The notes under the pieces are model-generated. The model worked only from the letters and a program-made list of their open reading frames with translations, did not search any database and was not told the origin of the DNA. Shown in pieces: positions 1-9,110 of a stretch of DNA of 64,000 bases (position 1 is its first letter; each line of letters begins with the position of its first letter). The stretch is from Welwitschia mirabilis. Lineage: Eukaryota; Gnetophyta; Gnetopsida; Welwitschiales. Made by a program: the position numbers and the translations under genes. Where the stretch lies: NCBI GenBank assembly GCA_051453625.1, contig JBOZIK010000001.1:155668736-155732735 (forward strand), given 5' to 3'.

Positions 1-116
1 ACCACTATTCCCATAGCCTCAAAGTTTAAATACAACTTTATTATCCATGATAAGGGGAGTATAACCATAGTCAAAGAAGTAAGGACCCATGAAGCATGGC
101 CACTGACCTCCCAGTA

Positions 117-203
117 GAGTTCCCATAACTACCATATTACACTGTCAAAGGCTCCTCTCGGACATATTTGCCCTGATGTACTTGCGGTAGGACATCATGG
201 TAA
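117..203 (-). repeat. Dispersed leader/LTR-like repeat, copy 1
   Basis: This stretch recurs in diverged form at 57158-57242, sharing the blocks CCTCTCGG, ATATTTGCC and CACTTGCGGTAG (here with one change). Read on the minus strand it contains a CTACCGCAAGT core of a kind common in non-coding parts of plant Ty3/gypsy elements. It lies to the 3' side of GYP-1 in that element's orientation, so it may belong to GYP-1 or to a related element. No coding frame crosses it. Assignment to a gypsy leader or LTR is inference; the repetition is seen directly. Confidence 0.6.
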
Positions 204-734
204 CCATGTTTTTAAGATAGTAGAAATATAAAATATCATGGTGTTTATTTCACTTTTTTTTTTTTTTTTTGAAAAGAAAACAACATTCCACATGACCAAA
301 CACTCCAAAAGATAAAGGTAAAAGTCATAAGATTAAGATAGAAAAGAACACTCTTAAATAATCTAAGACCTTTTCACCATTGAGAAAAACATCAAAAATT
401 AAGCATCTTCCTTCAAATTAAAGTTCATGGACTTGTGAATGTCTTAAGATTGGGTTAATCCAATCTTACCACTAAAATGTCCAATTCAAAAGACTAATCA
501 TGGAAATAAATACATAAATCAAGTTTTAAAAATGATCAAGTAATACCATAATAACCTTCTAAAGGAGAAAGCTAAGAGAAAATTCAAATAGTTTTCCCAT
601 GTAATTCCAATTTTTGCTTATTAACTTTCCTACAATTCTCAAGTAGTCAAGTAAAAAATATCAACAAAATCATGAAAATCTATTTTTTTAAAATAATAAA
701 AAACAAAAATCAACATTTTATTGATTGTCATTCT
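204..734. other. Non-coding A+T-rich stretch
   Basis: No open frame or recognisable domain on either strand. A run of T lies at about 250-270. The sequence could be the 3' non-coding part or LTR of a gypsy element, because GYP-1-like leader sequence follows at 735, but I cannot align it with the putative LTR at 4304-5106. Confidence 0.4.
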
Positions 735-892
735 GATCCTTGTCTAGACAACAGAGAGGATAACATACATAGAAAAAAGAAATAGAACATAGAAATTTAA
801 CAAAAAAATTGGAAAACTATCAAAACCTACTATCATCTAGCTTATCATGGGGATGACATAGGAGATGACTAATTATTATTATAGAAATAAAA
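735..892 (-). repeat. Second copy of the GYP-1 hairpin leader
   Basis: Two imperfect hairpin motifs, 735-764 and 834-869, repeat the pattern found three times in the GYP-1 leader (3875-4122) and once at 5107-5141. The sequence between the two motifs also resembles that between 3910 and 3985, so this is a second copy of the leader segment in the same orientation, broken off by the assembly gap at 893. The palindrome TTGTCTAGACAA lies at 740-751. It may be the leader of a second, nested element of the same family or a repeated non-coding segment of one element. Confidence 0.65.
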
Positions 893-1088
893 NNNNNNNN
901 NNNNNNNNNNNNNNNNNNNNNNNNNNNNNNNNNNNNNNNNNNNNNNNNNNNNNNNNNNNNNNNNNNNNNNNNNNNNNNNNNNNNNNNNNNNNNNNNNNNN
1001 NNNNNNNNNNNNNNNNNNNNNNNNNNNNNNNNNNNNNNNNNNNNNNNNNNNNNNNNNNNNNNNNNNNNNNNNNNNNNNNNNNNNNNNN
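893..1088. other. Assembly gap (196 N)
   Basis: A run of 196 N. The left edge lies in GYP-1-like leader sequence and the right edge just beyond the GYP-1 protease-to-RT linker, so the missing reverse transcriptase part of GYP-1 or a nested junction could lie here. Confidence 0.95.
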
Positions 1089-1154
1089 TCCAAACCAAAA
1101 ATTTACCAATTGATAAAACATAAGAGATGTGCAATTATTTCCAAGTAAAATCAA

Positions 1155-1961
1155 TTAGATGAAGATAGGAGTAATGGAGAGTACTCTACGATACCATAAT
1201 AAAGCACAAATTTTGAAAGTTAAAGGGGAGATAAATGGTAACTTAGGTAAAAGATTTTTATTGAATGCAAGAGTTTTATTTGGAATATCATAAAGAGAAT
1301 TACCTTTATATCCATTGAAAATAATTTTCTCATCTAAATTCAAATTATGATTTTTAATTTTTGGCTTATAAAATGGACAATCTCTCTCATAATTTTTCTT
1401 TAAAAATTGGACTTTCTTACACTCTAAAAGTTGTATTTCTTCTTCCTTCTTAAGTTGGTCATCACAAAGCACATTTTCATTTGTTTTCATCTGTCTTTCT
1501 TCAAGTGGATGATGTTGTAGGACTAATGTTGGTTTAATATTACTTTTAATGTTTATTTTATCATTACCCAAATCCTTTTTAGCTGCATCAAAGACTCTAA
1601 TAGTAAATGTTCTATTTTCAAAATGACATTGCATTGTTCCTATTCTTGTGTCAATGATGCAGTAGCCTATTGCACAAAAGGGTCTACTTAGAAGTAAAGG
1701 CTATCCTTTGTTATACTCTACTTCTATGATAATCACATATATGAGGTAGCAAGCCTCTTTTATTTGTATTGCCAAATCCTTAATGACGCCTAATGGTTTC
1801 TTAACTGATGCATCTACTGATTTTAGGACAACCGGAGTAGACTCTATTCTATCCTCCAAATCAAGTCTCTTATAAATGTGAAGTGTCACAATATTAACAA
1901 TCACTCCAATGTCAATCAAGGCTTTTCTAATCTTTTTATTTCCCTCTATAGTAGCATTCAC
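1155..1961 (-). pseudogene. GYP-1 retropepsin-like protease and linker
   Basis: The first block (1701-1961) reads ALIDIG near residue 14, then VNIVTLHIYKRL and a PLGVIKD segment. These correspond to the active-site Asp loop and flap region of plant gypsy proteases, which usually have LIDLGA and PxGVxED. The frame then continues, upstream of the Met at 1634, through LLLSRPF, GYCIID and CHFENRTFTIRVFDA, the usual downstream segment of this protease ahead of reverse transcriptase. The protease would cut the Gag-Pol polyprotein inside the virus-like particle. The catalytic Asp survives; the two blocks are separated by stops. The 159-residue open stretch at 1155-1634 becomes Lys/Asn-rich and unassignable after its first 20 residues. 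Confidence 0.8.
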
Positions 1962-2689
1962 TGTAGCTACTCCTAGATCTTTAAATTTGGATGATTTTTG
2001 TAAAACTAAATTTGTAAGGGTTTGGGTAAGAAAGACTTTACTAGGGATAACTCGTTTATGTTTTCTTGTTATTAGGTCTTTCCATAATTTTGAATACCTT
2101 GGATTTTCTTGTAAAACTTTCCAAAAAAGGTAAGTTTATGCTTACATTTTTCATCAAGGCTTTTCAATGATCATTAAAAATTGAATTGTTATTAGGCCTA
2201 TCCATCTAAGGAGTGGTTTATTAAGGATTTTTCTTTATCTTTTTGCCAAGACAAGGGAAGTTGTAATATTATAGTATCTCAATGTCATCTTGCTTTTATT
2301 CTTCATCATTTCTAAAGTTATTTTAGAAGGTAGAAGGTTCATATGGAGGATGGTTTATTTCTTGTCTACTTCTTATCACAATCTTACAATCTTTTCTTAG
2401 TTCATTTAGGTTTGATAAAAGTTGTATTACTAAAGTTCCTTGAGGTCTTTGGTTTTCCAATACTGTTTGTTGAAAGATGTTTATCATGTTTTCTATGTTG
2501 GCATTTATTCTTCTAAGTTCATCCGTAAGGTTTGTGAGTTCATCATTTGGATATTGAAATTTTGATGGTCCTGGTTAAGAGTTTAAGTTTTCAAATTAGT
2601 TTCTAAACAATTGACAATTATTTTGGAAATGAGTGTTCAACTTAGGTTGTGCTTGATTTTGATTTATGAATTTTTAAGATGGTTGGTTA

Positions 2690-3625
2690 AAAGCACAAAA
2701 TTTTTCATGAATTCTTTCTTTTTATGTTAGCAAAAGAGGAAAGTTTTTAGTGATATAATAATTATCTTCACATAAGTCACAAGTTTGCATAACATTTCTT
2801 TCGGTTGTGGTTTTAGAATCTAAAGTTATTTTAGCATACTTTTCCAAGGTGGTTGTAAAATCTCTTATAGAATTTATAGGTTTGTCTTTTACCTCTTTTT
2901 ATTGCTTCATTTCTTTTAAGTCTTTGATAAGTTGGCCTACAGTTTAATTTTCTTTAGGTGTTAACTAGGTTTGAATAACCTCAACAAGTTCTTCTAATTT
3001 TGACGAGGCATCTTCTAATGTAACTTTCATAAGATTTCCACCACAAGAGAAATCTATAAGTTATTTTGTGTGAAGAGTTAATCCACTATGAAAATGGTCT
3101 ACTTATTCTACTTTTAAAAGGACATCTACAAGATTAAAGTGGATTACTATAAAGAAATGTTCATAAGTAGAGGCATAATCTTCATTTGGTTTTTGTTAAA
3201 ACTTTATTACCTCTTTTTTTCTTTTTCTTACGGTTTCTTTACTCATGAATCTTTTTACAAAGATTTCTTGGACTTGATCCCATGTTTTTAAGGGTATAGT
3301 TTTTAGCCAAAGTTTTTCCCTACCCTTTAATGTTACGGAAAAAATTACCATATATGTTCTATTCATTATTTTTTTCCTTCCCATTTCTCAAGGTGAGGAT
3401 AAGTTGTTTAATGTCTTTAATGTGTTGAATGGGATCCTCATCATCTTCTCCACTAAAAGTTGGGTAGGCATGTAAATTTTTAAGCTGGACATTATCTCTT
3501 GGGGGTAAGTCAAAAGGTGTTTGAATTTCTCTTTTCTTATTTGCTAATAATTCCCTTAGAGTAAGGTTTACATTAGAGGTAGAAGATCCTATGATTTTTT
3601 TTTGCTTACAGGAGGCACTCGACAT
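2690..3625 (-). pseudogene. GYP-1 gag (capsid and nucleocapsid remnant)
   Basis: Two overlapping open pieces form the capsid-like part. Piece one (3359-3625, 88 codons) ends in PTFSGEDDEDPIQHIKDI, the usual FxGxxxEDPxxHL segment of plant gypsy gag. Piece two (3196-3384) reads KGREKLWLKTIPLKTWDQV and IFVKRFMS, matching the Trp-Leu-x-x-x-Pro...TW...F...F core of retrotransposon gag. A frameshift lies between them. Further on, C-D-L-C at 2770-2781 is a half-preserved zinc knuckle, with the later His and Cys lost. The Met at 3625 is a plausible but unproven start. Role: packaging of element RNA. Confidence 0.8.
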
Positions 3626-3874
3626 TGTAAATTGTTTCTCTTCTTCTATAGGGTTTTTGTCAAGAAAATCTGACTTAGAAAAAATAAATTTGGAAGGGGG
3701 TTTGAGTGCACCTGAGGATCACTTTTCCAATTCATTTTATATTTCCACCAGTTCTTCTTTGATGTTCTTTTCTATCAACAGATTTTCTCTCAGATATCTC
3801 TTCTCTATGTTGACCATATCACAGCATCCTATAAACAGAAAATAATAGAAAATAGATCAAAAAGAATAGACTCT

Positions 3875-4122
3875 CATCCTGTCTATCATGGGGACAACAG
3901 AAGGGATGACACACATGAAACTAGAAAAACAGAAACAGAATTGAAATTGAAACAAAAATCAGAAAACACAGGAAATAGGCCTATCATCCTCCAGATCATC
4001 TGGACATCACAGGAGACAATAGAAAACTAATTTATTTTAAAAAATCATAATTTAAAAATAAACTAAAATTAAAAATATCACACTATCATCCTGTCTATCA
4101 TGGAGACGATAGAGGGGATGAC
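3875..4122 (-). repeat. Three imperfect hairpin repeats in GYP-1 leader
   Basis: Motifs at 3875-3910, 3985-4020 and 4087-4122 share a roughly 36-base pattern that begins CATCCT and usually ends GGGATGAC. The outer arms CATCC and GGATG can pair. In the third copy the inner arms CTATC and GATAG also pair around an 8-base loop. The middle copy instead has the near-palindrome CCAGATCATCTGG. Further copies lie at 735-764, 834-869 and 5107-5141. They sit between the primer site and gag, where packaging or dimerisation signals of retroelements lie; that function is inference. Confidence 0.75.
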
Positions 4123-4283
4123 CACAAAATTTTTACATAAAATCAAATTTGAAAAACCGAAATTGAAAAACTGCACACAAAAAACCTATAGCTCTTAATA
4201 AAATATAATGCCTCATAGATAAAGAACCAAACAAAGGTTTAATATACTCACCTAATGATAATAATCCTTGTACTTCTCAATAG

Positions 4284-4303
4284 CCTTCCTCGGCAATGGC
4301 ACA
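4284..4303 (-). promoter_or_regulatory. GYP-1 primer-binding site (tRNA-Asp type)
   Basis: The minus strand reads TTGTGCCATTGCCGAGGA, matching 14 of 18 bases of the TGGCGCCGTTGCCGGGGA site that pairs with the 3' end of tRNA-Asp in Athila/Tat-type elements. The mismatches include C-to-T and G-to-A changes at former CpG positions. The 5' LTR should lie immediately above 4303. Confidence 0.8.
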
Positions 4304-5142
4304 AATTTGTTGCGGTGTGTATTTATACAAGTGTTTATATTTAAAGAGATTCTGTTATTTATAATGAAAATAGATATCTTACACAATAGACCACATTAGT
4401 ATAATGGAAGTTAACCTGAAATATCATATCCATGTTGAAGTCTATGAGTATGAGACTTAGGTTAATTTGTAAAATAATACTAGGAACCAGAAATAAATAA
4501 TAATGCAAGGAAATAAAGATACAATGCAAGATGCAAGATTCAATCTAAACTAACATACAGTGTAAAAAATAGAACTAATTCTACTTACTATTAGCCTTAA
4601 CAAAGGCTACCCTTGATGATCTATATTACCCAAGAAATTATTACCAAATCAAGGGCAATCATAAACCATAAGAGTAATTAGAAAACCTAAGATACAAACA
4701 TGAAAAGAAATCCAAGTTTTATATTAAAAGAGTAACAACATCTGGGTTACAAAATAGCCAGGTCTTAATGGAGGATACACAGCCCCTCACCAAGTTCACA
4801 TCTTTTTGTAATACATGCAGATGGATCTTCCACCCTTCGATCTCCTGTCATGCAAATGTTGGTGCAATAAAGATCAGAAGGAGAGTCGAAGGAGGATTTA
4901 TTTATAACAACACATATCAAAAAAAGACAAATGGTAGATGCAGAAAGGCACACTCATTCACAACTCAAAAACAGACCAAACATTTATGGGTCACTATCAA
5001 AGTCGATTACATATCAGTGTCATCTAGGCTATTGTTTGAATGATATTAGTGTCACATTATAAAATATTCTCAAGATGATGAATTAGTAGTCTACATCAGC
5101 AGTCATCATCCTGCCTGTCGTGGGGATGACCAAGGGATGACG
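4304..5142 (-). other. Putative GYP-1 5' LTR region
   Basis: This 0.84-kb stretch lies directly upstream of the primer site, where the 5' LTR belongs. It ends with another hairpin motif at 5107-5141, after which LINE-1 sequence begins. No partner LTR was found in the window, so the LTR ends are not fixed. The small open frames here, such as 4768-5043, show no family likeness. Confidence 0.4.
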
Positions 5143-5629
5143 ATCTTTTTTAGTTATTTTCTTAAGGAGAAACCAGCATTTTTATCAGTAATCCTTCTCC
5201 AAAGCTCTGTGATCAGAAAGTACCTTTAATACATTAAATTTGGATAAGAATCGCACTTTTCTAAAATTTCTTCTTGTATCTCCAAAATCCTTAGAATTAC
5301 ACCTACACCTATATAAAAGTCTTATAAAACAACTCATAAGATCCCATCAAATAACCATAAATTGGTAGCGTAACACCCACTACTTGCACTTTTTCCCATA
5401 GGCGAGATTGCCTTTAAAGAGGCTAAGGGTAAAAAGCTCAATTGTAGATGTGGCTCTCATCACGAGTCTAATTTAGAAATGAAAGTGCTTAATCCTTTTT
5501 GTTGTATTTAATGGAAAGGGTAAGAGAGCATTTGAAAATCAAATCATTTTTTATCCTCCAGATCTACCAGAACGTCAAGCGAGTCCTGTCCAATAAATGC
5601 ATGTCAGGAGCATTGTAGGTCTAATAGCA

Positions 5630-5760
5630 CTTCTTCATAATAGAGATTAATTCTTTGCTCCAAGTGCAATGATGAAATAAATGTTATATTATTTTAGGAT
5701 TTGACTAGCAAATGCAACAGTTTGTATCCACTTGAAATATCCTTTTGAGCAATTGGTCTC
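5630..5760 (-). pseudogene. LINE-1 zf-RVT zinc finger
   Basis: The frame contains DQLLKRIFQVDT, a paired-cysteine segment (NCCIC) and HLFHHCTWSKELI. This matches the zf-RVT finger found after reverse transcriptase in plant LINEs and is nearly the same as the finger of LINE-6 (47776-48006). One stop interrupts it between the Cys pair and the His. Confidence 0.75.
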
Positions 5761-6539
5761 TAGTTAAGATTCTATTATAGTCTTTTAATCAGTAAAAGAC
5801 CTTAATTTTTTCTAAAATTTGACCCTTATAATACTTCTTGTATGAGTCATCTTTTCCATATGTCTTTAGGAGGATCTACTTAGTTGAATCAGACTGACAG
5901 ATATTTAAGTTAAAAAGTTATTATCAAGCTTTACTGAGGTGTTTTCTTAAGTAAGACTCCCCATGATCAATGCTCTAATCTCTGTATTTGTAGTTGATAA
6001 AATCACACCAAGGTTAATCTCCTCATGCAATCTCATTAAAATTCTATGAGCTTCAGTGAGGATGTAATCCTCTAGTTTCTGAATTCCCCAACCCCCTACT
6101 TCTCTTGGCCGAGAAATAATCTCTCATTTATAGACATGAATTCAATGGTGATCCTTTCCTCCTAACTAAATGAACTTCTTTAAGATCTTGTTGATTTTTT
6201 GGATGCTATTTATCAAGGAGGTAATAACGGAAGCTATGTAACAGAAAGAAGAAATCAAGCAAAAGTTTGTAAGGATGATTTTAGCTTTAGACAAGAGAAA
6301 GTTGTTTCACTATGAGTTGCACCACCTTTGAATGGATTCTAGGATGTAATTCCAAGTAAGGGTCTTGTATCAGTTTCAAAGAGTAATACCCAGATAGATA
6401 TCTTGGAGGTCTCCTACTTTTTCATGTTGGATTCGAATGATTTCATCTCCTCTGATACTTTTTCTGCTAAAAATGTGAATTCTTGACTTATTCCAGTTGG
6501 TGTAAAGACTTGTTGCCATTGCAAAGATGTTTATAAAAA

Positions 6540-7440
6540 TTTTTAATTACTTTTGCTTACTGACATGAAGCCCTAGTTATAATAATGGTATCATCTGCAT
6601 AGTAATTGTTAATAAAGATTTAACCTCCAATTCTAATTCCTGTGACTTCGTTTATTCTTAAAAAAACTTATAACACACTCATCATAAATAGAAAAAGGTA
6701 TGGGGATAGGGGATCCTCTTTTATTAGCCCTCTTCCTATTAAAAAAAGTTAATCTATGATTTTTGACCTCCACACTGAATTTAGCTGAAGCCTGCATGTC
6801 TAGCCAGAGATTAATAATATCTTAAGAAAAATCTATTTTCCTAAGGATACAACTTAATGCTTGTCAACTATCCAAATCGTAAGCTTTATTAATACCTAAT
6901 TTAGCAATAAGAAGAGAAAATTTGTATTTTTTAATAAAGTGAATGATCTCATGAGTTAAGAGGATTTAGTCTAGGATATACCTAGATCAGATGAAGTTGG
7001 CTTGATTCTCTGAAATTACATTGGGAAGCAGGGAGATAATGCAGTCAACCATGATCTTTATAAAAATTCTGTAAATAACATTACAAACACCTAAAGGCCT
7101 AAAATTCTCTGGTTTGCTAGCATCCCTTTATTTAGATATGAGTACCACTCTAGTTCTGTTCATCTCCCTAGGAATCTATCTATTGTGGAAGACTTCTTGT
7201 ATTACATCATGGAGGTTATTACCTAGCATGGAGAAGTGTGATTTAAAAAGTTAAATAGCCAGTCATCAGGGCCAAGGGCTTGGTTATTCTTCATGGATCT
7301 AATAATAGATAAAATCTCTTCTCTATTTAGGGGTTTAGTCAACATATAATTATCTTCATTCAAGACTTTTTTATTTTCTGGAATTAAGCTGGTGGCGATA
7401 TCGTCCCATTTCCAGATTTTTTTAAGATGGGCCTGCAATT
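6540..7440 (-). pseudogene. LINE-1 reverse transcriptase
   Basis: The N-terminal part (open at 7223-7438) reads LNREEILSIIRSMKNNQ followed by ALGPDDW, the LINE reverse-transcriptase entry motif with KNNxAxGPDG. Further on are KLGINKAYDL (catalytic motif A, here with the first Asp changed to Gly), RANKRGSPIPIPFSIY (the RQGDPLSPYLF motif) and YYADDTIII, with YADD encoded at 6590-6601. The enzyme would copy element RNA at nicked DNA (target-primed reverse transcription). Stops and a lost motif-A Asp show that it is inactive. Confidence 0.85.
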
Positions 7441-7699
7441 ATTTAGCTATTTCCTTTTCATTTTTTATGATTTAGCCTCCTACAGAAAGTCTCTTAATTC
7501 TGTTATCAGATCTATGTTGGTTGGCCCATTGGAAGAAGAATCTAGTATGCTTATCACCCTCTTTGAGTTGTTTGATTCTTGATCATTCTATCTAATAATG
7601 TTTTTCATTAGTGTTTATTTCTTAGAGATCTATTAAGCACTGATATTCTTTTCTTTGAAGACTATCCTAGTTACCTCCCTCCTCCTGCTCGGTTTGGAT

Positions 7700-8575
7700 A
7701 CTTTTAAGTTTATTTCAAGTTTAGCTTTTGATTCAAACCTCTCTTTTATCTTTCCTTCTCTAATCTCTGATGTGAGCCTTTAGGGTATTAAGGCGTCTGT
7801 ATAAAAAAGTTATAGGTTAAGTTTCATCATACTGTGCTCATATTTTTTCCAGCAAAACTCTAGTTTCTATCTAATTAATCCAATACCATTCCATATGAAA
7901 TGGAGTTTTCAGGGGTGAAATCACCTCCATTCTAAGATTGATAGGATGGTGATTCGAGGCAATTCTATTTAGACCACAGGCTTTAAGAAGGAGTTTAACT
8001 AGATCCTTCCCAGTCAGAATTCTATGAATCTTAGACATTATCAAATTTGTACCTGCTCTTCTATTAAATCATGTGTATTTACACCTAGCAATAGGGATGT
8101 CTATAAGGGAGTATCTTACCGAAAAATCTTTTAGTATTAATGCACCTCTAGAATTCTAATTATCACCCCTGATTTTTCCCAGCAGTGAAGACATTAGTTG
8201 AAGTCACCTAATATAAGCCATTTAGATTTATCTACTAGAGTCCTTTGAGCTTCTTCCAAAATAGCAGTTTTATCTTGGTTGTGTTATGGATTGTAAATAT
8301 TTGTGACAGTCTAGCCTTCATTCTTAAGGAGAATTATGATGTGGTTCTTGCTGTTGTGAATCAGATCTATCTCTTTTTTCATAGAAATTAAAAGGAAACT
8401 AGAGTTGCCTTGGACTGCAATGGTGAAAGATGTCCATTGTCACCCTAGATTCATTTTTCCTATATTATTTTTTATCTTCATTTCCTGTAAGCAAACTAAA
8501 TCAATATTATATTAACTAATCAGATTTCGTAGGATCTTTTTCTTATAAGAAAATCCTAATCCCCTGCAATTCCAT
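7700..8575 (-). pseudogene. LINE-1 APE-type endonuclease
   Basis: The start of the domain lies at about 8520-8575, where the frame reads as an N-C-R-G-L-G-F-S-Y-K-K segment like the WNxRGL opening of plant LINE endonucleases. It then runs towards 7700 through sequence collinear with the better kept copy at 58500-59410. This domain nicks target DNA. Many stops interrupt it, and no continuous frame of more than about 50 codons remains. Confidence 0.7.
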
Positions 8576-9010
8576 GTGACATAAGTTATTAGGGGTCTTT
8601 TCATCCCTTTCTGAGTGCTTCTCCTTTCCTTAAGGTATCTTCAATAGCGACTTAGGAGCTATTTGTAATGTTCTCTATCATTTCTCGTTCTCGGAGGGTT
8701 CTATTGCTGGGCCTTCTCTTCATTTTGATTTTCTTTTCATTGGATTCATTATCGTTTTAAGGTTGTTGGATATCATTATCATCCACGAGATGTTGAAATG
8801 GGTTATGCTCCTATTCCAATACCTCCTTTTTCTTACTTTCTGTAGGGAAAATAGTAGTACTTTTTCCAATTTGTTCCTTTCTTTGCTTATGTCGACATAT
8901 GTTCTGATTGTAATCAGTTTTCCCACAAAAAGTATGGGTTTCTTTTGGCTTTTCTTCAATATCAATCAGTCTTTTTTAACATTATTCACATAGATGACCT
9001 AATCTTCTAT

Positions 9011-9110
9011 NNNNNNNNNNNNNNNNNNNNNNNNNNNNNNNNNNNNNNNNNNNNNNNNNNNNNNNNNNNNNNNNNNNNNNNNNNNNNNNNNNNNNNNNNN
9101 NNNNNNNNNN
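9011..9110. other. Assembly gap (100 N) between LINE-1 and LINE-2
   Basis: A run of exactly 100 N, a usual placeholder for unknown length. The right edge (9111) corresponds to about 7095 in LINE-1, and the left edge (9010) lies in the ORF1 zinc-knuckle region, so about 1.9 kb is represented on both sides by diverged copies. Confidence 0.95.

Larger units (their letters stand above)
1155..4303 (-). mobile_element. GYP-1: decayed Ty3/gypsy element, Athila/Tat-like, 5' half
   Basis: Read from high to low coordinates, this minus-strand element shows a primer-binding site (4284-4303), a leader with hairpin repeats (3875-4122), a gag remnant (2690-3625) and a protease with its linker towards reverse transcriptase (1155-1961). 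Reverse transcriptase, RNase H and integrase are not seen; the reading ends at the gap at 893-1088. The order gag then protease and the tRNA-Asp-type primer site are typical of plant Athila/Tat-group Ty3/gypsy elements. Frameshifts and stops separate every block, so it is dead. It appears inserted into, or joined to, the 3' end of LINE-1 near 5142. Confidence 0.85.
5143..9010 (-). mobile_element. LINE-1: alpha-family non-LTR retrotransposon
   Basis: In 5' to 3' order on the minus strand: end of ORF1 (second and third CCHC knuckles, about 8890-9010), endonuclease (about 7700-8575), reverse transcriptase (6540-7440) and the zf-RVT finger (5630-5760). A segment collinear with LINE-6 then runs down to about 5150. 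Its 5' end is lost in the gap at 9011 and its 3' end is cut by GYP-1 at about 5142, so the J-domain part expected for this family is missing. Frames are broken by many stops. Length and order fit a plant L1-clade element. Confidence 0.85.

Noticed and set aside
820-1154. Several open frames of 70 to 104 codons across the N run at 893-1088
   Set aside because: They are open only because N codons are not counted as stops. The real flanks are short and show no family likeness. The same applies to frames at 20027-20224 and 60146-60469.
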